Origin: Paracnuella aquatica
GTDB lineage: Bacteria; Bacteroidota; Bacteroidia; Chitinophagales; Chitinophagaceae
DNA length: 64,000 bases
Assembly: GCF_003332885.2 (NCBI RefSeq)
Contig: NZ_QOWJ01000017.1
Span: forward strand, 58,024 to 122,023
Reading direction: 5' to 3'
Part shown: positions 27,512 through 37,114 of the stretch, piece by piece
How the letters are laid out: the number at the start of each line of letters is the position of its first letter
How positions within the stretch are numbered: position 1 is the stretch's first letter
Notes under the pieces: model-generated
Told to the model about the DNA's origin: nothing
Seen by the model: the letters and a program-made list of their open reading frames with translations, nothing else
Databases searched by the model: none
Translations under genes and position numbers: made by a program

Positions 27512-29701
27512 ATGCTGCTGCCGGGAACCCAGATGCATATCGTCACGTTCATCTTCGTGTGTATAGAATTAGTCATCTTTTTCTACCTGGTTATTTACAG
27601 GCTGGCCCGGCCGGATGATAAAACAACCTTTTTGAACATCATCCTCATTTTTCTGCTACTTTGCTACAACATTACCGGCGGCTTGTTGCCTGACCCGAAC
27701 CTGCCCGGTTCCTTTTTTGTGCAAATGGCCATTGCGTATGCTACCGGGTTTATTGTGCCTTGCTATTTTCCTTTTTACGTGTACAAGGCGTTTGGGCTGG
27801 AAAAGATGAAATTTCATGCATTCAAGGGCGTCTTTTTGTTTTTGCTGTTGCCATACATTCTCTTTGTGCTCACCTTTGCCGTAACAAATGATCTCAACAA
27901 GGCCAAAGACCTGCTGGTGCTGCCAGTAGCCTATGCGCTTTGGGTTATTTATACACTTGGCAAAGCCATACGGCATAAGTACCACAATACATTTCATAGT
28001 TACGACTCCAGGGAAGAAATTACTGTCCTGTTGTTTAGTTTAACACCTTGGGTGGGCCTGCCCATTATTGACTTCTTAAACCTTGGTCAGGCAGTAGAAG
28101 CTTCTGTAACAAATACCGGCTTTTTATTGCTGCTCGGTCTGCACGTGAAACGACATATCAGGCAACTGCGTGAAGAACACCAAAAGCTTATCGACTCCGA
28201 GCAGCGATTAATGAATTGGAATACCAGCCTGCAGAAAGAAGTGGCGAAACGAACAAAGGAGTTGGAACGAATAAACGAGCAAAAAACAACTACATTCGTC
28301 AACCTCGCCCACGAAACGAAAACACCACTTACTCTAATAAACAATTACCTGGAAGAGTATATCAGCAAGAATGGAACCTCCGATGAGATGAACATCATCA
28401 AACGGAACATGGACAAGCTTTCGCACGACATCATTAATTTTTTTGATCTGGAACGGTTCAACAAAGGCATGGTGGTGTACAACCATGATTTGGTATCGAA
28501 CTTCAGCGAGATACTGAAAGATGCTTTGATACTGTTTAGGGAGTTTGGGAAAAAAAGGAAGATTGAAATCCATGGTAAGGTTGAAGATGACGTTTACCTG
28601 AAGGCAGACCCGGTTGCTATCATTCGTGTTGTCAACAATCTTATCGAAAATGCCATCAAGTTTTCTAATGACGATTGTATAATCGAAGTTGTGCTTCAAA
28701 CCCAAGATGATCAAGTCTTCTTTTCCGTAAAAGATTGTGGCATCGGCATTCCGCCGGAAATGCATAAAAAGGTTTTCGAACCCTACTACCAGATTGCGAA
28801 CCTGAAGCGAAACACGCAAGGCATGGGACTTGGCCTTCCCATTGTTAAAAAGGTGGTGGATGACTTAAATGGAGAAGTTAAGCTGGAGAGTGACCCGAAG
28901 ATGGGACCCGGTACCACCATCACCGTTGCTTTGAAGAAGCATGTTCTGGCTATAGGCGAAGAAGTTTTAGCTATCAACCAATCGAAGAAACCGTTGGCCC
29001 CAATGCCTGATGTCGGTATAAAAGAGAATGTTTATGACGCGACCAAACCGGCTATCCTGGTAGTGGAAGACAATACTGCTATGGTTAATTACCTGATTAA
29101 AAAATTGAGTGAGTGCTACAATGTATTTGCGGCGTTGAACGGCAACGATGCTTTGAAAAAGATAAAAACCCTGCCGGTGCTGCCGGACCTCATCATTTCT
29201 GATGTGATGATGGACAAAGTGGACGGATACACGTTCGTCAGAATTCTTTCTAACGACCCATCTTACAGCCACATTCCGTTTATTTTCCTTTCTGCCAAAT
29301 CTACCCGTGATGACAAACTACAGGGGCTGAGGCTGGGTGCCATTGATTTTATCCAGAAACCGTTTTCGTTCCAGGAGTTGGCTGGAAAGATCAGCTCTAT
29401 ATTGGCCCACGCCGGCAAGCAAAAACGTGCTGTGCTAAGCTCTGCATTAAATGCGTTGGCCGGACCCGATAATACCCGCCTTCGATCAACTACAGATGAC
29501 TTTGAGAAAAATTGCAAACTTTATCATCTTACCACGCGGGAAAAAGATATTGCTAAGCTCATCTGTGAAGGCTATAAGTACAAGGAAATTGGCGATACGT
29601 TATTTATCTCCGAGAGGACGGTAACCAAACACGTACAGAACATTTTTGAAAAAGTCGACGTGTCAAACAAAATAGAGCTCATCAATAGATTAGAAGGTTA
29701 G
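27512..29701 (+). CDS. Hybrid membrane histidine kinase with receiver and LuxR-type HTH
   Basis: A 729-residue one-chain signalling protein. About seven N-terminal membrane helices (residues about 8-210), a coiled coil, HisKA with phosphorylatable His267 in LAHETKTPL, HATPase (NLIENAIKFS, then DCGIGIPPE and GMGLGLPIVKK), receiver domain with phospho-acceptor D564 in IISDVMMDKVDG, and a C-terminal LuxR/NarL-type helix-turn-helix (LTTREKDIAKLICEGYKYK... to the end). The kinase, receiver and DNA-binding module are fused, so it may regulate transcription from the membrane. Signal unknown. Confidence 0.88.
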   Translation: MLLPGTQMHIVTFIFVCIELVIFFYLVIYRLARPDDKTTFLNIILIFLLLCYNITGGLLPDPNLPGSFFVQMAIAYATGFIVPCYFPFYVYKAFGLEKMKFHAFKGVFLFLLLPYILFVLTFAVTNDLNKAKDLLVLPVAYALWVIYTLGKAIRHKYHNTFHSYDSREEITVLLFSLTPWVGLPIIDFLNLGQAVEASVTNTGFLLLLGLHVKRHIRQLREEHQKLIDSEQRLMNWNTSLQKEVAKRTKELERINEQKTTTFVNLAHETKTPLTLINNYLEEYISKNGTSDEMNIIKRNMDKLSHDIINFFDLERFNKGMVVYNHDLVSNFSEILKDALILFREFGKKRKIEIHGKVEDDVYLKADPVAIIRVVNNLIENAIKFSNDDCIIEVVLQTQDDQVFFSVKDCGIGIPPEMHKKVFEPYYQIANLKRNTQGMGLGLPIVKKVVDDLNGEVKLESDPKMGPGTTITVALKKHVLAIGEEVLAINQSKKPLAPMPDVGIKENVYDATKPAILVVEDNTAMVNYLIKKLSECYNVFAALNGNDALKKIKTLPVLPDLIISDVMMDKVDGYTFVRILSNDPSYSHIPFIFLSAKSTRDDKLQGLRLGAIDFIQKPFSFQELAGKISSILAHAGKQKRAVLSSALNALAGPDNTRLRSTTDDFEKNCKLYHLTTREKDIAKLICEGYKYKEIGDTLFISERTVTKHVQNIFEKVDVSNKIELINRLEG

Positions 29702-30088
29702 TATAAAATCAGTTCCGCCGTATTTACTAAACACGCTTGCATTCTCCATATTGCGCCAGCATCACGGCTTTTGTGCTAAAGAAATAGTCATTTCTACGTA
29801 GGAAATTAGTATGAAAAGCGTAGTTGCTCAACCGTTTAAACTTTCATCTTTGTTTCCAAAGGCTTTCTAATGTTTTAAGCCTCAGCCCTTTTGTAGGGCT
29901 GTGGCCGATATGGGTTCTTTTTAGAGAAGTAACCGATGCTATTCCCCTAAACAAGGAATTCCAAATAATCGATGATGAACCTGAGGCATGGAATTGAGGT
30001 ATGATGTGGAAAATCCAACCAGAATTGAACTAAATGCATAAGACAATAGCTGGTTCATGGTCAACATACGTTGAAAAACACCTGTGCT
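29702..30088. other. Gap at the left border of the conjugation module
   Basis: About 390 bp without a gene. It holds one stem-loop at 29883-29901 (CAGCCCT, loop, AGGGCTG) without a strong T-run. No intact tRNA gene, integrase site or repeat matching those further right was found. This is the probable junction between chromosomal genes and the transfer region. Confidence 0.4.
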
Positions 30089-31240
30089 ATGCCAGTTATC
30101 TTAAATAAATGGGATGAGCTTATTTCCAATACACTGAACCCAACCAATATCAATCTTATTCCTTTGACCGATGAGGTGATACGTGGCTTTATTTATCAAT
30201 CGGAAGCAGAAAGGGAAAAGGTTCGAGGCCTCCTAATGGAGGGCATGATCAACCGCCCCAAAATACGGGACAAACAGCAATATGTTCAGGTTAACCAAGC
30301 ACTGCTCATCCGGCTGTTGGACCGGGTGTATTCCTATAAGCAGGTTGAAGGTTTGGATGAGAAAATCATTCACCTGTACAATACCATTAGTGCACATTTG
30401 GAAGCCACCTTGAACTTTATAGAGGACTTTTTCAGCAACTATTTCGACCGAAACGAGAAGGCGCCAGCCTCGTATTTCTTAACCTCTATTGATGAGCTTT
30501 GCCGAAAGTTGGAGTTGCTGAAGGTGGCCTTGGAGGGCAGCACGACCATTGACCCTCAATTAGGTACTATCCTGACCGGCAACTTTGAACGCTTTTGTTT
30601 CGGTAAGAGAACCGGTGCAACTTACAATGAACTTTACTACCAACGGAGTTTGATGAATGAATTGCTGACGGAAGATACATTGTCGGCGGAAACATCAGTG
30701 AGACAGGTTCTGTTCTCTCTAAACTTTAATGATGACAGCTACATAGCCTATTTGATCGAAAAACTTACTGCTCTTACGGAGCAACTTGACACCAGGCGGG
30801 AAAAAGTTGCGGCGTTGCGCTTTGAACAAAAAAACATCAATCAATCAAGAACAAAGCTCAATACCATCCTGAATAGCAACATGCCGTCGATCAAGGAACA
30901 GGTGAACCAGTGGATTGACGAAGAGATAAAGTTTTTGGAAGCGGACACAACCCCTGAGACAACTCCTAAAACCGAAACGGAACAGGAAGATAAAATTCAG
31001 ACGGCCTTATCAGTCGCAAAGCTTGCGTTGCTGCTCCGGCTTATGATTATTGATAAAATGATTGTGAACAGGGTGGTAGCACAAGTGTTGCGGATAACGG
31101 TAAAAACAGTAACGACTTTACAAAAGGAAAATATTGCCTTCGGCAGCTTGGAAACAAAGTATCACAATCCGGATAGAGGAACCATCAGCGCTGTGAAAGA
31201 CATGTTGTTCCGGTGGATTAACATTCTCAATAAACTATGA
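30089..31240 (+). CDS. rteC: RteC-like regulator of conjugative element
   Basis: A 383-residue protein. The C-terminal third carries the RteC pattern: ALSVAKLALLLRLMIIDKMI followed by a helix-turn-helix-like region and FGSLETKYHNPD...AVKDMLFRWINILN. In CTnDOT, RteC activates excision. The N-terminal two thirds are helical and less conserved. ATG 30089 is chosen over a TTG at 30071. RteA/RteB partners are not adjacent, so control differs from CTnDOT. It marks the start of the transfer module. Confidence 0.72.
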   Translation: MPVILNKWDELISNTLNPTNINLIPLTDEVIRGFIYQSEAEREKVRGLLMEGMINRPKIRDKQQYVQVNQALLIRLLDRVYSYKQVEGLDEKIIHLYNTISAHLEATLNFIEDFFSNYFDRNEKAPASYFLTSIDELCRKLELLKVALEGSTTIDPQLGTILTGNFERFCFGKRTGATYNELYYQRSLMNELLTEDTLSAETSVRQVLFSLNFNDDSYIAYLIEKLTALTEQLDTRREKVAALRFEQKNINQSRTKLNTILNSNMPSIKEQVNQWIDEEIKFLEADTTPETTPKTETEQEDKIQTALSVAKLALLLRLMIIDKMIVNRVVAQVLRITVKTVTTLQKENIAFGSLETKYHNPDRGTISAVKDMLFRWINILNKL

Positions 31241-31459
31241 ATTGGTTGTTTTAAGGAGTTGCAAGCCGTTCAGGGAAATAAGGAAATTTCTCAGTTCCTG
31301 GTAATGATGTTGTGTAAAGTCTTCATGCATGAGCAACACATTGACTGGCCAGTTTAAAACATCTTGCAATGTTCTGAAATCATGACGGTGGGCCATCTCC
31401 TTGAAACTATCGGATAGGTTCAGCTCTGGGATTGGCTTTTGCAAAATAGAAGGGTCCAT
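31235..31459 (-). CDS. Small RNAP-alpha-CTD-like helix-hairpin-helix protein
   Basis: A 74-residue protein. The segment PIPELNLSDSFKEMAHRHDFRTLQDVLNW...LRNFL resembles the C-terminal domain of RNA polymerase alpha (two HhH-like motifs, 'L.LS......L....I.TL..LL'). Similar short proteins recur in Bacteroidota mobile elements. It converges with and overlaps the rteC end by 6 bp. It may be a transcription modulator; function is inferred. Confidence 0.5.
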   Translation of the reverse strand: MDPSILQKPIPELNLSDSFKEMAHRHDFRTLQDVLNWPVNVLLMHEDFTQHHYQELRNFLISLNGLQLLKTTNS

Positions 31460-31500
31460 GTGTGCGCTAAAGTTATCAAAGTAACGAACAAATTAGGCGT

Positions 31501-31528
31501 TGCGGTCTTTTTAGACCGCACTTTTTTT
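31501..31528 (+). terminator. Intrinsic terminator upstream of XRE gene
   Basis: TGCGGTCT and AGACCGCA form a perfect 8-bp stem around TTTT, followed by C and seven T. It would end rteC-direction transcription and insulate the XRE gene. Confidence 0.75.
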
Positions 31529-31566
31529 ATCCCTTTCGGTCAACTTACGTCGCTTATTCAAAACTA

Positions 31567-31800
31567 TTGGTTAGAGACAGCGACAAAAAATATTTAAAAA
31601 AGCTTGGAGCAAATATTAAACGGCTGCGGGAGGCGAAGGGATTAAGCCTTCGGCAGCTTTCTTATGCCTGTAATTTAGACAATAGCAAGATTGCTAAAAT
31701 CGAAAAAGGGCAAATCAACATTACGTTTACGACCCTCATGCAATTGGCAACGGCCTTGGAACTGCACCCTTCCGAACTTTTGAGCACAGATTTCGAGTAG
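31567..31800 (+). CDS. XRE-family HTH regulator
   Basis: A 77-residue protein that is almost entirely a Cro/C1-type helix-turn-helix: LGANIKRLREAKGLSLRQLSYACNLDNSKIAKIEKG and a trailing helix with TLMQLATALELHPSEL. The frame begins at a TTG (31567); no in-frame ATG precedes the domain, so a non-ATG start is likely. It probably represses or times the transfer genes that follow. Confidence 0.82.
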   Translation: MVRDSDKKYLKKLGANIKRLREAKGLSLRQLSYACNLDNSKIAKIEKGQINITFTTLMQLATALELHPSELLSTDFE

Positions 31801-31941
31801 AATTTTAAAAAATTATCTTCTTGACTATCAGCACCGTAAGTGGGGTTGTCCTACCTCGTTTACTGGTTTCATACCTCTAATCCAAAACATATTTGCATTG
31901 CAAAAGGCACTGGCGTATTAGTCAGTTCCGCTCTTCAAAAA

Positions 31942-32448
31942 ATGCAAACTATGTTAAACAACATCTCTTGGGCTAACTACCTTTCATTTGTCATTCTTCT
32001 GCTGGTGATGTACTACGCCGTGGTTGGCGTAAAGTTTTACTCTCAGGAAATAAAAGACTTGTTATCCGGCAAAACCAAATTGCGTTTCCGGTCAACTACG
32101 TCGAATTACAGTGGAGATGAAGTTACCAATGCAGAAGGTCAATCATTGCAGTCTGAGCTGTTTCCTTCTAATCTAAACTACGTTCCAGCTACAGAGGAGC
32201 CGAACGACACGCTTCAACAAACAAAGGAGTTAACCCACAGCCTCCGGGAAACCATTGCTGAAGCGGTTGAAAAATCTTACATAAGGGAAGAATTTATCCT
32301 TTCGCTCCAGCTGCTGCTTAAAAAATACTCTTTTCTAAAAGGCACACCCTCGCTATCGGCTATCAACAACCTGATTGCATCCGAATGCGAAAAATATGGC
32401 TACGTCCAACTCAGTGCTGAAGAGCGTGTGATGTTATGGAATGAGTGA
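31942..32448 (+). CDS. Single-span membrane protein upstream of traE
   Basis: About 168 residues from ATG 31942. One N-terminal transmembrane helix (WANYLSFVILLLVMYYAVV), then a soluble helical region with Gln/Glu-rich stretches. The frame extends upstream to a GTG at 31840, but an internal Met places the membrane helix at the start as expected. No family recognised; position directly before traE is shared by accessory proteins in Bacteroidota conjugation operons. Confidence 0.55.
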   Translation: MQTMLNNISWANYLSFVILLLVMYYAVVGVKFYSQEIKDLLSGKTKLRFRSTTSNYSGDEVTNAEGQSLQSELFPSNLNYVPATEEPNDTLQQTKELTHSLRETIAEAVEKSYIREEFILSLQLLLKKYSFLKGTPSLSAINNLIASECEKYGYVQLSAEERVMLWNE

Positions 32449-32545
32449 CCGGATGGAAAGCCATTTCCCGAAGCCTCTCTGCCTCCGGGCAGAGGGGTGG
32501 CTGGGAAAAACTAAGTCTCAACTTTTAATTTTTAAATAGTGATGT

Positions 32546-32884
32546 ATGAAAATGAAGCGTTTGACATTTAAGAACCCGAGCAAAAAACAATGGTTGATGA
32601 TCGGCATGGCCATCGCATGTACCCTGGGTGAACTGACTACGCTGGCGCAGGACGCCAATGCCGGCATTAACGAAGCCAACCAAAAAGTGCGAAGCTATTT
32701 CGCCGCCGGAACAAACCTTATGTATGCTGTGGGTGCCATCCTTGGGTTAATTGGGGCCGTGAAAGTATACCAGAAATGGAATGCGGGTGACCCGGATACG
32801 TCAAAAGTGGCTGCAGCGTGGTTTGGCTCCTGTGTCTTTTTGGTTGTTGTCGCTACAGTCATTAAATCCTTCTTCGGTGTGTAA
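32546..32884 (+). CDS. traE: Conjugative transposon protein TraE (DUF4134)
   Basis: A 112-residue small membrane protein: N-terminal signal-like helix, QDANAGINEANQKVRSYF, then two transmembrane helices and the family signature VYQKWNAGDPDTSKVAAAWFG. It corresponds to a VirB2/TrbC-like pilin subunit of the Bacteroidota type B secretion system. It is followed 33 bp later by traF. Confidence 0.9.
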   Translation: MKMKRLTFKNPSKKQWLMIGMAIACTLGELTTLAQDANAGINEANQKVRSYFAAGTNLMYAVGAILGLIGAVKVYQKWNAGDPDTSKVAAAWFGSCVFLVVVATVIKSFFGV

Positions 32885-32917
32885 GCATCCGACTAATCCA
32901 CTTTAAAAACTTGTGCA

Positions 32918-33250
32918 ATGGGGAACAGTGTGTATCAAATCAACAAAGGCATCAACAAGTCCATTGAGTTCAAAGGCCTGAAGGCACAATACATCTGGTA
33001 TCTGGGTGGTTGTATTCTGACACTACTCATTGTCTTTGCCGCCCTTTACATCATCGGTGTAAACACATTTGTTTGTCTCGGCTTGATATTGATCGCCGGA
33101 ACGGCATCCGTTATCAAAATTTATAGCCTGAGCAACCGCTACGGAGAACACGGCATGATGAAAAAGTTGGCTAGACACAACGTTCCCCATTCTATCAAAA
33201 GCTATTCACGAAAAACCTTCAAAAGCAGGCGCCATGGAAAAACATCTTGA
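32918..33250 (+). CDS. traF: Conjugative transposon protein TraF (DUF4133)
   Basis: A 110-residue protein with two adjacent transmembrane helices (WYLGGCILTLLIVFAALYII and VCLGLILIAGTASVIKIY) and a basic C-terminus, the VirB3-like component. Its N-terminus contains VYQINKGINKSIEFKGLKA, typical of the family. The end overlaps the traG start by 17 bp. Confidence 0.9.
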   Translation: MGNSVYQINKGINKSIEFKGLKAQYIWYLGGCILTLLIVFAALYIIGVNTFVCLGLILIAGTASVIKIYSLSNRYGEHGMMKKLARHNVPHSIKSYSRKTFKSRRHGKTS

Positions 33251-35711
33251 AGAACTGTTTCCCATTATGGGAATAGAACACGATTGCATCTTGTCCAAAC
33301 AAGGGGATATCACCATTGCCTTCGAAGCAAAACTCCCGGAAATTTTTACGCTTTCCGACCAGGAATACGAAGCCTTTCACCAGGCATGGGTTAAAGCGAT
33401 TAAAGTGCTGCCACGTTACAGTGTCTTTCACAAGCAGGATTGGTTTACCAGAAGCAAATACAACCCCGATTTTGCCAAAGACGATACCAGCTTCCTTTCC
33501 CGAAGCAGTGAACGTTTTTTCAACGAACGTCCTTTTCTCGACCACAGATGTTATATCCTGCTTACCAAAAAGCCACTGGGCCGGAAAGTGTCTACGTCGC
33601 TTTTCTCCAATCTGCTTCGAAAATCCGTCGTTCCGTCCCAAGTCCTGAACCATCAACTTTTGCAGGATTTCCTTGACAGTGCCGGGCAGTTCAAACGCAT
33701 CATGGAAGATAGCGGCTTTGTAACCGTAACCCGATTGAAGGAGGAGGATTTGTTGAGCATGGAACGAAAAATTGGGTTGATTGAAAAATATTGCTTCCTG
33801 TCGGAGAACGAAAACGAATTTCTGATCAAGGACATTCATTTTAAAGAAGGTATTCAGGTGGGTGATCAGCACTGCCATTTGTACACTTTGGGTGATGCGG
33901 AAGATCTACCTGCCTTGTGTGGCTCTCGTATCAACTACGACAAGTATTCCACCGACAAAACAAAATTCAGTGTTGGATTTGCGTCGTCACTTGGGCAACT
34001 GTTGCCGTGCAATCACATTTACAACCAGTACATCTTCATTGAAAATGCACCGAAAACCATTCAAAAGCTGGAAAGTAAGCGGTTACGCCTGCAATCCCTT
34101 TCGGCTTACTCCCGTGAAAACACCATTGCCCGTGACGCTACCAATGATTTTTTGAACGAAGCGATCAGCCAACAGCGGTTGCCGGTTAAAGCACACTTTA
34201 ATTTGTTGGTTTGGACCGACAATGGAGAAGAAGCAAAGGATTTGAAAAACCTCGTGTCGTCTGCTTTGGCACAAATGGATGCAACGGCCAAGCAGGAAAC
34301 AATTGGTGCTCCGCAAATCTTTTGGGCCGGTATTCCAGGAAACGAAGGTGATTTTCCCATCAACGATACGTTTGACACGTTTGCCGAACAAGCCACCTGC
34401 TTCCTAAACATGGAAACGGCTTACCGTTCTTCCATTAGTCCGGTCGGCATCCGCTTAGGCGACCGGCTGACCGGCAAACCGGTGCACGTTGACATTTCAG
34501 ATGAGCCGGTGAAAAAAGGAATATGCACCAATCGCAACAAGTTCATTTTGGGTCCCAGCGGTAGCGGCAAGTCTTTCTTTACAAACCACATGGTGCGTTC
34601 TTACTACGAGCAGGGAACCCACATCGTGCTCGTAGACGTGGGGCATAGCTACAAAGGTCTGTGTGACATGGTTAAGGGATACTATTTCACGTATGATGAA
34701 AAGAACCCGATTAGGTTCAATCCGTTTTACATCAGCGAAGGCGACAGCCTGGACACGGAAAAGAAAGAAAGCATCAAAACGCTGTTGCTTGCCCTTTGGA
34801 AAAAGGATAACGAAAGCTTCAACCGCTCGGAGTATGTTGCGTTAAGTAATGCCTTGCAGCTTTATTACGAAAAGTTAGAGAAGGAGCCCACCGTTTTCCC
34901 CTGCTTCAATACTTTTTACGAGTTTCTTCAGGAAGATTTCATCGCCGTACTGAAAACAGACAAGGTAAAGGAGAAAGATTTTGACGTCAACAATTTTCTC
35001 TATGTACTAAGGCCGTATTACAAAGGCGGCGAATTTGATTACCTGCTGAATGCTACTCAAAACCTGGAGTTGCTAAAAGAGCGTTTCATTGTTTTTGAAC
35101 TGGACAACATCAAAGACCATCCCATTCTGTTTCCGGTTGTGACCATCATTATCATGGAAGTATTTATCTCCAAAATGCGCAAGCTGAAAGGCGTCCGCAA
35201 AATGATTTTGATTGAAGAAGCATGGAAAGCCATTGCCAAGGAAGGAATGGCCGAATACATAAAGTATTTGTTTAAAACAGTGCGAAAGTTTTTTGGTGAG
35301 GCAGTAGTGGTGACGCAGGAAGTAGAAGACATTATTAGCTCACCCGTGGTAAAGCAAGCTATTATCAACAACTCCGATTGTAAAATATTATTGGACCAAT
35401 CCAAATATCAAAACAAGTTTGAACAGATACAAGAATTATTGGGACTAACGGAAAAAGAAAAAGCATTAATCCTCTCGGTCAATAAAGCCAATGATCCCAC
35501 TAAGAAGTACAAGGAAGTTTTTATTAGTCTCGGCGGAATGCTTTCAAAGGTGTACCGAACGGAAGTAAGTCTGGAAGAGTATCTGGCTTACACAACCGAA
35601 GAAACCGAAAAATTGAAGGTGATGCAATATGCCCGGAAATACGGCAGCATTGAAAAAGGAATAGCAGCCATAGCAAATGAAGCAAAAAGCGAATTGCTGC
35701 ATGATAATTAA
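33234..35711 (+). CDS. traG: TraG-type conjugation ATPase (VirB4-like)
   Basis: An 825-residue ATPase that energises type IV secretion. The N-terminal half has TraG_N/VirB4 features; the motor has Walker A GPSGSGKS (440-447) and, after about residue 650, a Walker B-like segment MILIEEAWKAI. The end has GxVRE-like VTQEVEDI. Length is typical of Bacteroidota TraG proteins. No disruption is seen. Confidence 0.93.
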   Translation: MEKHLEELFPIMGIEHDCILSKQGDITIAFEAKLPEIFTLSDQEYEAFHQAWVKAIKVLPRYSVFHKQDWFTRSKYNPDFAKDDTSFLSRSSERFFNERPFLDHRCYILLTKKPLGRKVSTSLFSNLLRKSVVPSQVLNHQLLQDFLDSAGQFKRIMEDSGFVTVTRLKEEDLLSMERKIGLIEKYCFLSENENEFLIKDIHFKEGIQVGDQHCHLYTLGDAEDLPALCGSRINYDKYSTDKTKFSVGFASSLGQLLPCNHIYNQYIFIENAPKTIQKLESKRLRLQSLSAYSRENTIARDATNDFLNEAISQQRLPVKAHFNLLVWTDNGEEAKDLKNLVSSALAQMDATAKQETIGAPQIFWAGIPGNEGDFPINDTFDTFAEQATCFLNMETAYRSSISPVGIRLGDRLTGKPVHVDISDEPVKKGICTNRNKFILGPSGSGKSFFTNHMVRSYYEQGTHIVLVDVGHSYKGLCDMVKGYYFTYDEKNPIRFNPFYISEGDSLDTEKKESIKTLLLALWKKDNESFNRSEYVALSNALQLYYEKLEKEPTVFPCFNTFYEFLQEDFIAVLKTDKVKEKDFDVNNFLYVLRPYYKGGEFDYLLNATQNLELLKERFIVFELDNIKDHPILFPVVTIIIMEVFISKMRKLKGVRKMILIEEAWKAIAKEGMAEYIKYLFKTVRKFFGEAVVVTQEVEDIISSPVVKQAIINNSDCKILLDQSKYQNKFEQIQELLGLTEKEKALILSVNKANDPTKKYKEVFISLGGMLSKVYRTEVSLEEYLAYTTEETEKLKVMQYARKYGSIEKGIAAIANEAKSELLHDN

Positions 35712-35779
35712 ATCATCGAGAACCTTATTCGTTTGCGCAGCAAAGCAATTCAGGAAAGTAAACAACTAAACTATTCGTT

Positions 35780-36457
35780 ATGAAAGGAAAGTTATTAGGT
35801 CTAAGCCTTCTATTATTGGTGTCTCTGGCACCAGTCACTAAAGCAAATGCGCAAGATCCCATTGCCCTTATCATCAAGCAGGCCATTGTAAAAGTGATCA
35901 AAGCAGTAGACCTAAAAATTCAACGCCTGCAGAATAAAACCATCTGGTTGCAGAATGCACAAAAGGTCATTGAGAATACAATGTCTAAAGTGAAGCTGGA
36001 TGAAATTACCGATTGGGTGGAAAAACAGCGCACCTTGTACAAGGATTATTTTGATGAACTCTGGACAGTAAAAAACATCATCTCGTATTACCACCGCATC
36101 AAAGAAATTACCGAGAAGCAGGTATTGATGGTTGCAGAATACAAAAAAGCTTGGAGGCTGTTCAAGCAGGATAAAAATTTCACGCCTGAGGAGCTGGCCT
36201 ACATGGAACAGGTGTACAAAGGCATGCTTGATGAAAGCGTGAAAAACCTTGACCAGTTGTTCATAGTCATAAATTCTTTCTCAACCCAAATGACGGACGC
36301 CAAGCGATTGGAGATTATCAACCATTCGGCTGATATGGTCGAAACATCTTACAGTGATTTAAAATCTTTCAACCAGCAAAACATGATGCTCAGCTTACAA
36401 CGGGCTAAATCGCTGAACGACGTTGATGTGGTAAAGAAATTATACGGCCTTCAATAA
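35780..36457 (+). CDS. traI: TraI-like (DUF4141-type) secreted protein, copy 1
   Basis: A 225-residue exported protein: signal peptide to about residue 24 (VTKANAQD), then long coiled-coil-like helices with TIWLQNAQKVIENTMSK and EYKKAWRLFKQDKNFTPEEL. VirB5-like conjugation proteins of the TraI family in Bacteroidota have this design. It is the first of three adjacent paralogues that share a C-terminal pattern (EYKxAxRxFKQ..NF.PxE). Confidence 0.78.
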   Translation: MKGKLLGLSLLLLVSLAPVTKANAQDPIALIIKQAIVKVIKAVDLKIQRLQNKTIWLQNAQKVIENTMSKVKLDEITDWVEKQRTLYKDYFDELWTVKNIISYYHRIKEITEKQVLMVAEYKKAWRLFKQDKNFTPEELAYMEQVYKGMLDESVKNLDQLFIVINSFSTQMTDAKRLEIINHSADMVETSYSDLKSFNQQNMMLSLQRAKSLNDVDVVKKLYGLQ

Positions 36458-36464
36458 CAAAAAC

Positions 36465-37112
36465 ATGAATAAATCTATTCTCACCAGCCTGCTTTTTCTT
36501 GCAACCACGCTTTGCCAGGCGCAAACATTCGATGAATGGTTTCGCCAGAAAAAAACGCAAAAGAAATACCTCATTGAGCAAATCGTAGCCCTAAATGCTT
36601 ACCTGGGCTACGTCCAGAAAGGATATTCAATTGCCCAGAAAGGCTTGAATATGATTGGCAGCGTTAAGCAAGGCGACTATGATCTTCACAAGGGATTTTT
36701 CCTGGCGCTTTCAGACATAAATCCCAACATCGGGAAGTATGCAAAAGTGGCTGACATTGTTGCACTTCAACTTAAGGCATTGCAGCAATACAGGAATGTT
36801 ACAAAACAGGTAAAAGCAAATGGCCAGTTCAATGGAGAGGAGGTTGATTACATTAATAAAGTATTTAGCTCCGTACTTGAAGATTGTGCTTCTATCATTA
36901 TTCAATTAACTGATATTATTACACCGAGTGCATTGGAGATGAAAGACGACGAGCGGTTGGGGCGAATCGATGCACTTTATGCAGACATGCAGGAGGCCTA
37001 TACGTTTGCCCAAAGTTTTGGCGCAGAGGTCAATCTTCTTGGTGTACAGCGGATAAAGGAAAAAGCTGCTATTCAAACAAGCCGTGTTTTGCATGACCTT
37101 AAAAAACAATAG
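36465..37112 (+). CDS. TraI-like secreted protein, copy 2 (diverged)
   Basis: A 215-residue exported helical protein (signal peptide ends CQAQT). Shares with the next gene the layout YVQKGYSIAQKGL...GDYDLHKGFFLALSDINP...VADIVALQLKALQQYR, but its C-terminal third is the least conserved of the three. It follows copy 1 after 7 bp. A role as pilus-tip or assembly component is inferred from position. Confidence 0.65.
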   Translation: MNKSILTSLLFLATTLCQAQTFDEWFRQKKTQKKYLIEQIVALNAYLGYVQKGYSIAQKGLNMIGSVKQGDYDLHKGFFLALSDINPNIGKYAKVADIVALQLKALQQYRNVTKQVKANGQFNGEEVDYINKVFSSVLEDCASIIIQLTDIITPSALEMKDDERLGRIDALYADMQEAYTFAQSFGAEVNLLGVQRIKEKAAIQTSRVLHDLKKQ

Positions 37113-37114
37113 CG

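Noticed and set aside
27512-29701. RteA/RteB partner for RteC
   Set aside because: The nearby kinase is a membrane hybrid with a LuxR-type HTH, unlike the RteA kinase and sigma54-type RteB pair.
29883-29901. CAGCCCT/AGGGCTG stem-loop
   Set aside because: No T-run directly after it and no gene ends close enough for a convincing terminator.
30071-30088. TTG start for the RteC-like gene
   Set aside because: The ATG at 30089 gives the expected N-terminus without a non-ATG start.
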